NCBI GenBank assembly: GCA_028564705.1
Contig: JAPXFQ010002676.1
Span: 1,860,001-1,924,000, forward strand
Length of the DNA: 64,000 nucleotides
DNA from: Apricaphanius iberus
Lineage: Eukaryota > Chordata > Actinopteri > Cyprinodontiformes > Aphaniidae
Reading direction: 5' to 3'
Shown: positions 43,301-55,800 of the stretch, piece after piece
Layout of the letters: the number at the start of each line of letters is the position of its first letter
Numbering within the stretch: position 1 is the stretch's first letter
Notes under the pieces: generated by a model
Database searches by the model: none
The model's input: the letters and a program-made list of their open reading frames with translations, nothing else
What the model was told of the DNA's origin: nothing
Made by a program: the position numbers and the translations under genes

Positions 43301-43439
43301 AAAGAAAATATATCCTAGAGTTCACCTTAGAGGGCTACAGACGGTCAATTAATTGACTGACCAGCTCAATAGCGCAATAACTCAATGACTCACTACAAAC
43401 GCAGACAGCACCACAGTATGCTGCGGGATATAAGGAAGC

Positions 43440-43785
43440 TTTAAGGAAGCGACACGCTGAATGAACCAATGACGTCAACCGCACAACCCGAGGCCTCGGT
43501 CACGTGACTTCTCCATTCTCGCTTCGAATCGAGACTTCTTTCATCTTGGCACGCCCACTTTTGCTCGAGACACGCCTCGGAGCCCCGGTTAATTTGTCCT
43601 ATCACTACCTCCACCTGCTGGAAAGTGTGTTAACTACATCCAGGCGGAGCAACACATCCTTTATTACAGAGCAGACCACAGCGAAGGGGGACAGAGAGGA
43701 AAGCTGCTAAAGCCGACAGATGTGAGCTGGACTGTGGGAGGAGAATACCCAGAAGTAAAGTCGGAGAACCAGCGACTCTGCTAAT
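43440..43785 (+). promoter_or_regulatory. pid1: pid1 promoter and 5' UTR, CpG-rich
   Basis: CpG frequency rises sharply between about 43440 and 44620 compared with flanking DNA. Sites visible upstream of the ATG: CCAAT at 43466-43470, a full palindromic cAMP-response element TGACGTCA at 43470-43477, and the E-box palindrome TCACGTGA at 43500-43507. No TATA box is evident. The transcription start is not determinable from sequence, so the promoter/UTR split is open. Confidence 0.6.
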
Positions 43786-43815
43786 ATGTGGCAACCTGCG
43801 TCGGAGCGGCTGCAG
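43786..43815 (+). CDS. pid1: pid1 exon 1 coding part
   Basis: ATG at 43786 begins MWQPASERLQ, 30 bases, ending in phase 0 at donor CAG|GTAGGA. Human PID1 starts MWQPATERLQ, which fixes this start despite the weak context (CTAATATGT). It sits inside the CpG-rich segment. Confidence 0.95.
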
Positions 43816-46800
43816 GTAGGAACAGGCGTTTTTGTGGGGCACCTCTCATCGGCGGGGAGTAAATAGAGCCGTGGTAACAGCTACTCAGCCCCGCTGTTTC
43901 TGTGAGTGGGGCTACATTTTCACTGCGGCTACAGATGAGTCAAGAGCGGCAAGTTTTCAATCTATATCCAGGTCCTAAAGTCTGCGTTAAAACGGAATGT
44001 CTGGATATCTTTGAGCGGGTCTGAATGGCACCTATCCACGTTACGCAAGCAGGCGTGCATCAAACTTTCATGTCTCCTGCGCTGCATTCCCCTACTAATC
44101 CGCAGCTGGAGGTTATTTGAACTCATAACGTCAAACACATGTATTTTAAAGTTGGGTTAATACGCCGCTTTTGTTCTTAGCTGTTTTCATCTATATATTT
44201 GCAGCTGGACTGAAGGCCTCCTCACGTTCCCCACACCAGGATGCTTAAACTGTAGTTTTGCGTTTTTATTTTAGTGTCAAATTCTGAAAGGATAACGAGA
44301 CAGAGAAAGAAAATATCCACCGATGACACGTAGTTAGTTACCCAGGGGTGAATTCGTGCACCGACCCCATGGCTTCACGTCTCTGCTGCAGACGTAATGC
44401 TCTCCAGACGTCGGCCTGCGAAGTGAACTTGCACAATTCCGTCTCCTGCCCAGGCGTCAGGAGGATGGGCCGATTAACAGCCAGAGTTCCGCTTGTTTCC
44501 CTTTCCCTCGGATGGGAAGCTACAGTAGTTCCCTGTAAACACAAAAATGCGCTTCAAGGTATAAAACGTGCAGGTTGAAACCGCTAGGATAGACTAACGC
44601 GTCGCTTAGCAACCGCGTTTCTGAACGTGGCTGAAAAAACTCCATCATTTATAATTTTATAGTCTGTTTTTTACCCCCCCTCCCCCCTGTTTAATGTTGT
44701 ATCCATGTTTTCTTGGTACTTCATACAAACAAATATATGATTCCATATTTACCCAGGCTATCACTGCAATACAATATTTTTACAGGAGGTACAGCGCCAC
44801 CAAATCACTCTCATTCACTTTTTTCAAATTAAGGTACACGACCCATTTTTTTCTAAATATTTGAGAATTTAGTAAGTTCTATTAGTAACCCATGAAAAAA
44901 GATTTATTTTGAAAAAAAAAAACTATCCACAATTTCCACGTTTTTTCCTTGAATGCTTTTTGATGATTGGCCTACATCATTATGAAGTTAGAGTATGTAT
45001 TAAATTAAACAATCCAGTTCTCAGTCATTTGATCAGCAAGTATTTTACTGTAGAACATTTTAATATTTTTACAATTATAAGGATCAAATAATCCTACAAG
45101 TTTGTGCTCCATCCTCACATCTGGGTCTAATAACAGCAGCTGTAGAGACAAGAACTAGACTGCACAAGTAAACTGCATTATACATTTTATATGTAATGCA
45201 ATCGAAGCATGTGTGCATGTAGGATTTTGGGAGGACATGTGTCTCGATAATAATCTACAACAATACTGAAAAAAAAAGAACTGCTGTATCCAAGGTTTTT
45301 GATTTTATATAAACGTCTGTCTGGTTGTTTTAATAGACATGTAGCTATATATTTGAAAACTGTGTTATTAAATGATAAAGAATAATTGGTCGCACCATGT
45401 CAGTTTCCACACTGTGATACCAAATATTTGTGTGTATTTTCTCTTTGCATATAGTACCATAAGGTAGAATTTTTTTGAAATTTTCTTTTTCGAGAAAAGT
45501 CTAGAAAGCCTCCCGCATCAAGCTAAGCAGAAGTGCAAAGCAACACGTGTGGGAGGGTGGGACGGCTTTAATCTTTGATCGACAGCTGAAGTAAATTCCA
45601 GCACTTGTTACGGCGTCTGATTAAAAGGATTTAAAATCCTAAGTACAGTGTGATGAAAAATGTCACAATTTTCTAAGGAAAAAAACAGAAAATCTTGGTC
45701 TAGTTCTATTACCTGTTCATGACTGGTCAGTAGGGATTGGCAGTAGTTGTACTGTTTCTCATTGTGGAAAAAATATATTGTGTTAAGAATTTGATTTATC
45801 TTGGTAGCAAACTAGAAAACTGACAATATGATTTGGACTGTTTCTTTTACTATTTGAATTACTTTTTCCACAGTTGGTTCCAGGAGAGTGGCAACAAATG
45901 CGTATAAAAAAATGAAATTATGATTAAATGCAATTACTGTTTGTTGTTAGTCGTACAAATGTTCTACCTTTTGTAACTTGTTATTCTGATTAGAGAATTC
46001 ACATGCCACCGTTTGTGAATTACTGTATGCAGGAGTGATACATTTCAGTTACTTCTTTATAAACACATTATAAATACCCCAAAAAAGGATCAATTTCGCC
46101 CATTCTTGCTACTCAGTGTATAAAGCAGATTTCTTGAGCGCTATTTAAGCCTAAAAATGCTTCTCTTTGTCCGATGAATCAATAAAACAAAACAAAATCA
46201 GCCCTAAAAATTCATGGACATGGATTATAAGATTATATTATTACATTTTGGTGTATTGTAACAAATGCATGTCTGACAGTATTCTGAATAGGTGACAAAC
46301 AGGAAAACAAGTATTATTGGAATATAACAAATTGTCTTTTTATTTTGAGAACAGATACATAGAATATTAATCCTGTCTTAAGATATGGAAAACTGTTTGG
46401 AAACAGTTTTCCATATCTGTTTGGTTGTTTGACTTTTTTTAACCTTTTGAAAGATGGTGCAAACGGTTTCAGAGAGAAAATGGAGAAACGGGCAACGGCA
46501 TATGTTTGGAAGTAGTAGTATGTGTGGATTTTGTCCATTTCAACAGTACAGATTTTTAAAAGGCTTTGTATATTTAAACTGCAACTTTGCATTTTCTGAT
46601 GCATAATCTGAAGTCAAGATAACTTTTCTGGTCTACTCCATGACCTGAGAAAGTATAAAGAGTCCAGCTGGAGAACTCTCTGAAGACTGAAAGATAACCT
46701 TGATAATCAGCAATCTGTAAAATCTCAAGTAAACTCCAGGTTTGTGTTTGACATCAAAGCTGTAATTGTGACTGGGAAACTCTGAAAAGGAGATATGCTT

Positions 46801-49800
46801 AAAAAATGTGAAAAGTAGTCCCACCAGTTCACCTTCTGAAGGCCAGCTGTGGCTGGAACCTTACAAAGGGCTTCGGATGTTTCTCTTGTTTTTGTCATTA
46901 TTTTTTAAGCGTTCCTATAGCGTCTGAACCAATGGCTAGTCTTGCTGAATATTTTATTGGGAAAAAAAGTCAGTGAATCCCGACCACTTCACTGCATCGT
47001 AGTTATAGAATCAAAGCAGATTTTCTAAGTATGTATTTGTCTTTGTGCGTATATTACACAATCAATGTTATTCTCGCTCGTGGTGCTGTCCTCTGTTGCC
47101 ATAGCAACACCTGATGTCTCACCGCTTTTTTGTCTCACACACTGGTGGGTACAGAAAAGGGAGTAAAAAGAACTTGATGGAAATGTGTTTGTGTGTGTGT
47201 GTTTGGGGGTGGGTGTCAGGCAATGCAGGTTATGGAGTGCATTGAATTTTTGCCTTTGGGTCTGCATCACACCTCCCTGTTTTTATCTGTCTGTCTGCGT
47301 GCGCTTCCTCCGCTGACCACATCCCTCAGTCAGTTTCGGAGGGGCCGTTTCTCCCTCACACAGAGTCCATTCTAGTTCACTTACAAATTGCAAAAGATGC
47401 ACCAGCGGTCTGGGAAGGAGGCACTTTTGTTCCCCCTTGTCTTGGCCAAAAGCTGCATGTGCATGCAGACATGCCAGCACGCTTCCTTTTTGAAGTGTCA
47501 GACGTGCTCCCTTCCTATTTCATCAACTCTTCCTTAGCCATTGCTTGAACTGTTAACCCCTAAATGTGACATAGGGGGCAGGGAAGATGAAAAGATGTGA
47601 CCTGAGGGTGCAGAAATGGCTGGCTGAGGTCAAATACGGTCAAAAGCAGCTTCTGTTGGTGGCCATCTTTGTTTGTCTTTGTTTCTGTCTGTCTGAGGTT
47701 TCTTTGTACACAAAGCTAGGCTGAGTGTGGTCTGGATGAGTAAAGGAATTCACAAGCAGACGGGCAGACTTCCCTCCAGCTTTTTCACCCAACAGAGGTT
47801 TCCTTTTTTTTAAAAACAACAAAAACAATTGAATAGGCCTAATTTCCTGATTGTGAAAATAAATGTTTTTTGTTTTATCATTTTGTAAAGAATAGGATTC
47901 TTCATGTTTGAATTTTCTTTTGCTTCCCCCTCCTTATTTATTTATCTTTTGCTTTACTTTTAATGTGCACTCATTGCTACGTTTAGTTAGAATAACAATC
48001 CTGACATGATATTTGTCTCCCCCCCCAAAAATTCACTAAATGGGTGAAGGATAGACTTTAATTTTCATACAACATTCACTGCGTTTACATGCAGCACGAG
48101 AAAGTCGAATTATTACCCTGGTCCGACTGAAATCAGACTTTTGAAATGCCTGTATACGCCTTAGTCTGGCTTGAATTGAACCAAACTGCGATTGGGAATC
48201 GGACTTTTCTGCAACCAGCCCCCTACCTCCTGCCCGTAATCTTCACAGTAGAGTTTTTGGAAATAATGAAATAACAAAAATAACTGCAAATTGCCGATCA
48301 ACAGCTGATGCCTGTCATTTTTAACCCTTTAAATGGCAGGTCAGTTAAAGTTGAAACAATCAGTGTGTTTACATGCAGCAAGTGAACGTCAAATTATTGC
48401 CTTAGTTACTTTAAAATGCGTGGTGATATGAAATACCTAATGGTACATAACACTACAGTATTAAAATGTCACAAAATTTTTCTCCAAAAATAAGTCTAAA
48501 AAATGATCCTGCATCTATTCAATTACTTGATGAGCTATGAAGATTGTTGTCTTACTTTTAAGAAACTGGCTGGCTAACAACCTTTTCATAGTTCAAAATC
48601 TACAGCACTGTCCAAGCCTGAACTGAATTATTTTACACTTCAGACATATTTTTTAGAGTGTAATTCATGCTTCATTTAACCATTATGTTTGTGAACCCAC
48701 TATAAGATGGAAGTTGAATACTTGGACAGCAAACAAGTTGGCATGTCATTTACTGCTTCAGTGAAGGACAACGTTTTTGTTTTCTGCGTAGTTTGATCAT
48801 CTCAAAATACTCAAAATACTGATCAAAGATGTACGTGATAACTCTATACAGATCAGAGATTTATTAAAAAAAACTATTTTGTGACCTGCAAAACCTTTAC
48901 TCAACCTGTAAAAGTAAAAATGGGTAGAGCAACACTATTTTTGCCAAAATGGCCACCTTAGATGAGGGTCCAAATAAGGTAATCTACACTGGTTAATATG
49001 ACTGACCAAAATAATTGTTGAACTGCTTAATGATTTGTCAGTGAAGCAAAAAAAGAAAATGTACTTATTTGTATAACAAATTAATATAGAGATAAATGCA
49101 CATCATATTTTTACTCTAAAATACATTTAGTTTTAAAACAATTAATCAAGTCTACAGAGAGGTAATTTTAGACATTTGATGTGGTTGCACAAGACAGTTT
49201 GAAAGTTCAATTCAGATTTTCCTATCATAGAGTAGAGCACCACATTCAAACCACACCTTCCTTGAACACGGGACATGGTTTATGCCATGTGGCTTTGACT
49301 TTATTCGAGCAGTTTGAGTTCATTGTTTGGGTCAAAGAGTTGCCTATGTTTTTACTGCCAGTCGGAGATTGCCACTCTCAGGGTCTGTGGTTGCTTTAAT
49401 ACCTGCTTCTTCCTGCAGAGCCAATCACCCTCCTTCACTTTGTAGTTCTTTGTAGGAACCCCCCACGGTACCACACAGAGTTGAGCTTAATCAGTTGCAT
49501 TTCTCCTCATAAACTGTCAAAGGAACAGAGGGGAAGGTTGTAAACACCAGTCCACAGTAATGTAAGGTTAAGTAAAGTCATTGTTGGGGAAATATGAGGT
49601 GGGGTGGTTTCACTGAACCCACGTTAAGGAGCTACTTCATGAATGATCCGTTTCAAGGATTACTTTTAGCTCTTATCCTGTTTATCCAACAGGCAAAGCC
49701 ACTTTGTGACAAAAATATATTTCATCCTCATTCCTTAAAACAATTTTGTGAACTGTGTGGGATGTCTGGCTCCTTGTGGCACATATCGGGAAGTTTTTAA

Positions 49801-52800
49801 TCTATGTTGCATAACATGGCTGTTGGGTTACATTCCTGCCATGGGGTTTATGTTATTCCCCTGATTAACAACTGGTGGCTTTGTGAATAGATGTGTTGCA
49901 ATGCACTAGCAAAAAGTAGAACATTGGGAAACTTTAAGAAGCAGCAATGGTTTTGGATGGTATTGAGGTACACTGAACAGTTACTAACATTTTCCATAAT
50001 ATCGTTCCTATAGTTTCAAATCCTGCTATTGAGATGCCACAGTAAGTTCATGAGCAGCAATAATTTCCTCTAGATATGAGGTTCATACAGAACACAGTGC
50101 TCACTCTACTTGTTGCTGCACACTGTTGTAAATGTATGTCAAATTTTTCATGGATAGGGGCTTTTGATAAACCAAATTGGATTCTCTTCCTGCACTGTAT
50201 GTTGAAGTATCTTTTCCTCTTGTAAATCTGTATACATATTCATAGTGCAAAATAAATAAATGGATTACTACTGAGTCTGTAAAGAAGAAAGAATGGTTTT
50301 CTGCACAGAAAAAACTTTAAATCTACTTCTGAAGTCAGTGATTGTTTACTGTAGATTTTTCTTTTAGTCTAAGTGTTATCAAAAGAAATTCCTTTTGCTT
50401 TAAATCTTTATTTAGTCATCCCATGAACACGTGGTATTTCACTTTAGGAATCTCTTACTGACCCATAACTGTTTTTTTATGTTTTTGGTTATCTTTTAAC
50501 GTATATCCACCTTTTGTTTTTAAATTACGCCAAAATCCACTTTTTCACATGTATATCAGAATAATCATGTTTTCTTTGTTTTTTTTGTCAAAGCACTTCA
50601 CTAGCATCTGGAGGATTCAACACCTTGTGAATTTATTTGTCCAGAGACCTTATAATGGCTCTAGTTTTACATCTCCTTGAATATTGAATGGGCACTTGAT
50701 TTGGAGAATAAAAACATGAGCATTTAATCTAGCAACAAACAATATTGTTTCATTACCTCAATCCTTTCTAACAAGTTTCAATAGCTGACTCGCTTCTCTC
50801 TGTGCTTTATAACCCTATTCACATGTGTTTGGACTTTCTGCTGCAGCATGTGATACAACCTGATATTGATTATTAACAGTCTTGATCATTAAGTCTGTGG
50901 TACAAGACTTGTTGCTCTCTGAGGTTTTGTGATGAACTGGTAGCTGTTTGCATATGATGACGGGATTAACTAATTTCATGCTTTTAGACACGCATTCGTC
51001 TCGTTGACTTAATATCATTTCCAGCTGTTTCCTACACTTTTGTCATGATCCCACCTCTGTTACCGTAACTTATCATGGCTAAGTTGCAGTTTTTCACTCT
51101 TATTGAGTACCTTTCCACGGTATTGAAACAAGGACCTCTTTCCTGTCTCAGCGCAGCCTCAGGAAGCTTTGAATGTAATTTACCATCTGTGAACTGTTAA
51201 GTCCATCACTACTGGAGGCAAACATCACAAAAAACTCTTAAGGCTTTGATTTCTCATGTATGCGATTGTTACATTGCTTTGTTAAATTTGTTTTCAGATT
51301 TACAGTTGGTTTTATTTTAGACACTTTGAGGGGACAAATACACTTTGTCTGACACGTTATAAAAAAAAAACAGTACTGAGAAACATACTGGAGGGATAAA
51401 TCAGGGTTGTTAGGTATGCAAGCAGGATTTTAACAGTCTCATCGTTAGCATCCCTGTAGATCATCCCTGACAGAACACTGATCTGATTGTATCAGGCTGC
51501 TCTGCAACTTTCTTTTTAATAAACCTTTTTTGCAATTCCACATCATATTTGCGCTTTATCAAAGACTTAAATCAGACTCTGTGCATTATATCTACTAAGA
51601 ATTGCCTATTAAGACTAAGAGATTCTTACCAAATAACCTTTAGCCAAAATACCATAGTTTCATGCTATCACAACATTTACACCCAAAATTGAGAAATATA
51701 TGATGGTTAAATTAATTAAACAAAACTGAAAAAGATTCTTCCTTACAACATTGAATATGATACATTTCTTTAATTTTTCTCTCATGTCTCTCAGCAGTCT
51801 TGCTTTTTAGAGGAATCTGCAGGTCTTAAAGGACTAATAGCTCATACATTTGTTGGACTGTCTACTTAAGTACAGCCATTAGGCTTTTCAAAATGGCATT
51901 TCTTTGTTGTGTGTTGGCGCTTTACTCTAAATGACCTCAAGTGCACAACAACAGATTGGGGAGGGGGGCTCTGATCACACAGGCACATTCTTGGGCATTT
52001 TATTGAAAAAACTATACCATAGAAGTGGTATAATGATATTTTAGTTAAATGTGTTGAAGCCATTGGTTCAGTCTCGGTTGCTGTACATGACTACATGCCT
52101 GACAAGGCTTAGATAATTAAACAAAGGATGAAGGAATGATATTTTGATGTTTATTGAACAGCAGAATATTATATATGTATTTGGAATAATGACGACTTTC
52201 AAAAATACAAGTGTTTATTTCCAAAAGAAGAAAATAATTAGGTAAGCATCTTAATCAACAACACACCAAGCTTATAACACTAATTAAGAGAATGAACAAC
52301 AAAACTACCAACAAATAATATAAGGATAAACGGGCTGTTCTTGTATAACACTTTTTTTAGTCCCTAAGAACTCCAATTTCAGTCATTCACCCATTCACAT
52401 ACTGGTGATGGCAAGCTATGTTGTAGCTACAGCTGGGACCCACTGCCAGGCTGCTGGATGCTGGCGCCACCGGGCCCTCTGACCACCACCAGTAGGCAAC
52501 GGGTGAAGTGTTATGTCCAAGGACACGACAGCCAGAGCTGGGGTTCAAACCAGCAACCCTCCGGGGCGGTTATAAGGCAGAAATGGAAACGGCAATAAAT
52601 TGATCGTGATTTCACAGTTCAGTATGAATACGGATGCTTATATTGAAATGATTTGAACTGAAGATAAATTAGTTTAAATAAAATTGATGTGCGCTAATTA
52701 GCACCTTTAGTTTATGTCCAAACCAATATACAATGCACAGAAAATACAGAACATTCGTTGGAGGAAGTAATGTTTAATTTAATTAGAAATCAATAACCAT

Positions 52801-55800
52801 CAGAGAATTGATTTTATTTTTTTAAATGGTTCTGATTTATTATTGTGAGGCTGGATCAAAAATGACTTATAAGATTAATTTTCTGTGTTTTATTTTAAAA
52901 CCAATCTCTATTTCGAATGCAGTTAATGCCAATCTTTATTGTTTATGTAGCGCAGACCTTCTGCTAGAAACATGACAGGTGTGTCAGCTCTGGCATGTTG
53001 CCTTCAGCTACTTTATGTGGCACTGCTTAAAGCCACTCTGGTTCATCTATTAACGCCAAAGACTAAGAAAAAAAACCCTGTCAGATAGAATGACTCATGT
53101 TGCAGCATTCAAAACGACTCTGTCTGAAACCTCAGAGAACACCGTTTAAGCCCATGTTCATATCCAAATACTTGAAGAAATTAAACCTTACAAAGGTACC
53201 AAATCAAAATGAAATTGACAAAGCAACCCTTAAATATTGTTTATGCTAAAACTGATCTAATCCCTGCCCAGACTGAAATTCAGAAGACCGGTTAAAGTTC
53301 CCCAGGTTGCTGCGGTGGTGACGAGGAAAGCTGACACGCAACATTAGCAGGTTTGGCTAACTTAGCTGCTGTCGTCTAGCAGTGTGGGTTTCCATGTCTA
53401 GGGGGCTGCAGGTAGCTGCACTCAGTTCGGACATCCTTGACCTCTTTGCTTGGTTCTGCCAACTAGCGATCAGCTTTAACCGTCCCTCATGGCACAGTAC
53501 CTCTTATGCAGCTTTCCAGCTCAGTGTCCACTGACCGGTCCCTGGTGATGGGACCTAGGCTCCATCGAAGTAGGTGAGTGGGTAACAACGTGTGCATCTC
53601 CTCGTTCCTGCGGCATGTAGTAGCATCTTATCGGCTCTCTCTCACGGCAGCGATTTGTAATGTAAAGGATTTGTTCTGTAAAGTTTCGGACCGATTATTG
53701 GGGCTTGTTTCATCAGCTGATTAAAGTTGACCTGGTCGATCAGTAGTCTTTTGTCTTTGAATCAAACAAGCCTCCAGCCACGCTAGAGAAGTTGTGGAGT
53801 GGGTTCCTCTCCCACTGCAGCTTGGGAAGCATGCAGAAATCAGACTGATTTCTGGGTAGCCCTTGAGTTCGTGCAAGGTTTTACAACTCCTACTTCTGTT
53901 GGGCTAGAGTGCAGATTAGCACCCCCCAATGGCTGTGTGTGGCCTTAAAGGTGACAACTTGTAAACCATGAATCTTAAAAGAAATAACTGTAGGTGTTAA
54001 GCTGGGTGTCACTTACCAAACCATTCCATGTTATTAACATTTTTGACATTGTTTTTAGCTCCATTTTCCTTTTAGTTTATCATGAAAGTTCATATCATTC
54101 AGTATATAGTTATCTTTCTGCAAAGAACTAAGACACAGCTGCAGTGAGGTATGATTGGTTCTCAGTTGAACTTATTAAATATTGTTTTCAGTATATAGAA
54201 GTTTTCATTGAAACTTGAAATTTAAATGGTATGTGCTGAGACTAGCTTCCTTAGTGATTGCTCAGGTGTCAGTATTGACACAATGCGGTTTTTATATTTC
54301 TCAAAGAGGGCTTTTGTTTGGACATTTGTTGTGGTCTTACAACAGCAGAACATTTCATATGTCAACTGACCTCTTGTCCCACAGCAGTTCAAACAAACCC
54401 AGCCTAACCCTTGCGGGTCTTACGAGGGAGAACACTTGCCAAGTAAAAGTCAGAAATACGATTAATTGTGCAGTAACTTGATGAGGAGGCTATGGGGACT
54501 AAAGAAATAAAATAAAAAATGTTAATGCTATGAAAATATTGTGAAGAACAAGAGCTGAAACTCCTTACACTTGGATAATTTGTCCATACTACTCTTTAAG
54601 CAAACCCTTGTAGTCCTCCTTAACTCCGAATTGGCCCAACTGTAGGAATGCAAGCCACTGTCAGACAGCTGTAAAGTGCTGACGCGAAGGTCATTGAGCC
54701 CTACCACACACATGGCTTTACTTTTATAAGTCAATCATGCTTTTTCTTTCTCTCCTTTTCAGGTAGCGAGACGCCCTGTTGGCCATCATCTCTTGAGTCT
54801 TCTTAAAGATCCAACACAACAAACATATTTCCTTATCTTGATTAGGGTTTTCTTCTTTGCTTTGAATAGCAACATTGTGGGCTGATAAAATACTTACTTG
54901 GCAGCATTGGCTGTTTTCATGAATTTTGACCATCTGTTGCATAAAAATATTTTTACAGTTCAACTGTAGAACAGTTTAGTTGCAGAGAAAAAAATGGACT
55001 TGAAAGATTTCAAAGACCTCTTGTCTATTTGCTCTACTGAATATGACTCATAGTGGCATGCATGGATGGCACATAGCTCCTAATCGCCAGTTAGTTAGCA
55101 TCAGAGGTCCGTATGCTAAAGTGGCTATGATACTTTCCCTAACTCCTTCCTAACTGGAAGCCCAATTCGGATGCATCTTATCATGGTGGACGCTAGGGCT
55201 GCACGATTCTGTCCAAAAAAATAATCACGATTATTTGGATCAATATTGTAATCACGATCATTCATCCAGTCCTGTAAAATATCTATTTTTATTGCACCAA
55301 TTATAAACTTTTAGAATTTTTGGGTGAAAAATAAAACTTTAGATTAGATGATTAATAATGCAAAAAAACAACAACAAAAAAAACTCCAATATATATATAT
55401 ATATATATATATTTAAAAGTAAAAGCTAAATATGTTATTGCAGAGTGCAATCTCAAGTGCAATTTATGGGAAACAATTACAGCTTATACAGAAAAGGCTT
55501 TTGACATTCCCTGCATCCAAATCCTTAGTATTTACTATATGCTATGTAGCAACTATTACTCGCCGGTTAATGTATTAAATGCTACATAGCAAACGATGGC
55601 GTAATAGGCATGAAATCAGACGTACTGCTCCACCATTTTGCATGTCCTTTGACCCATATGACTTCTGTTGACCCAGATGTTTACGTTACATTCACCTGTG
55701 GTCCCGCCTCCTCCAGCCGTTATTTTGTCTGGTTAAATGTTTAATCAGTCAAAAAACAATTACAGTAATCAGTAAAAATCGCTTCACGTACATTTATCTG

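Larger units (their letters stand above)
37712..43439. other. dner-pid1 intergenic region
   Basis: About 6 kb separates the dner stop from pid1 exon 1. It holds a Tc1 relic (38070-38570), an approx. 95-bp direct duplication (38.8 and 39.0 kb), a possible second Tc1 relic (39.43-40.38 kb), and otherwise AT-rich sequence (40381-43439) in which no gene was recognised. A longer dner 3' UTR could occupy the first part. Confidence 0.6.
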
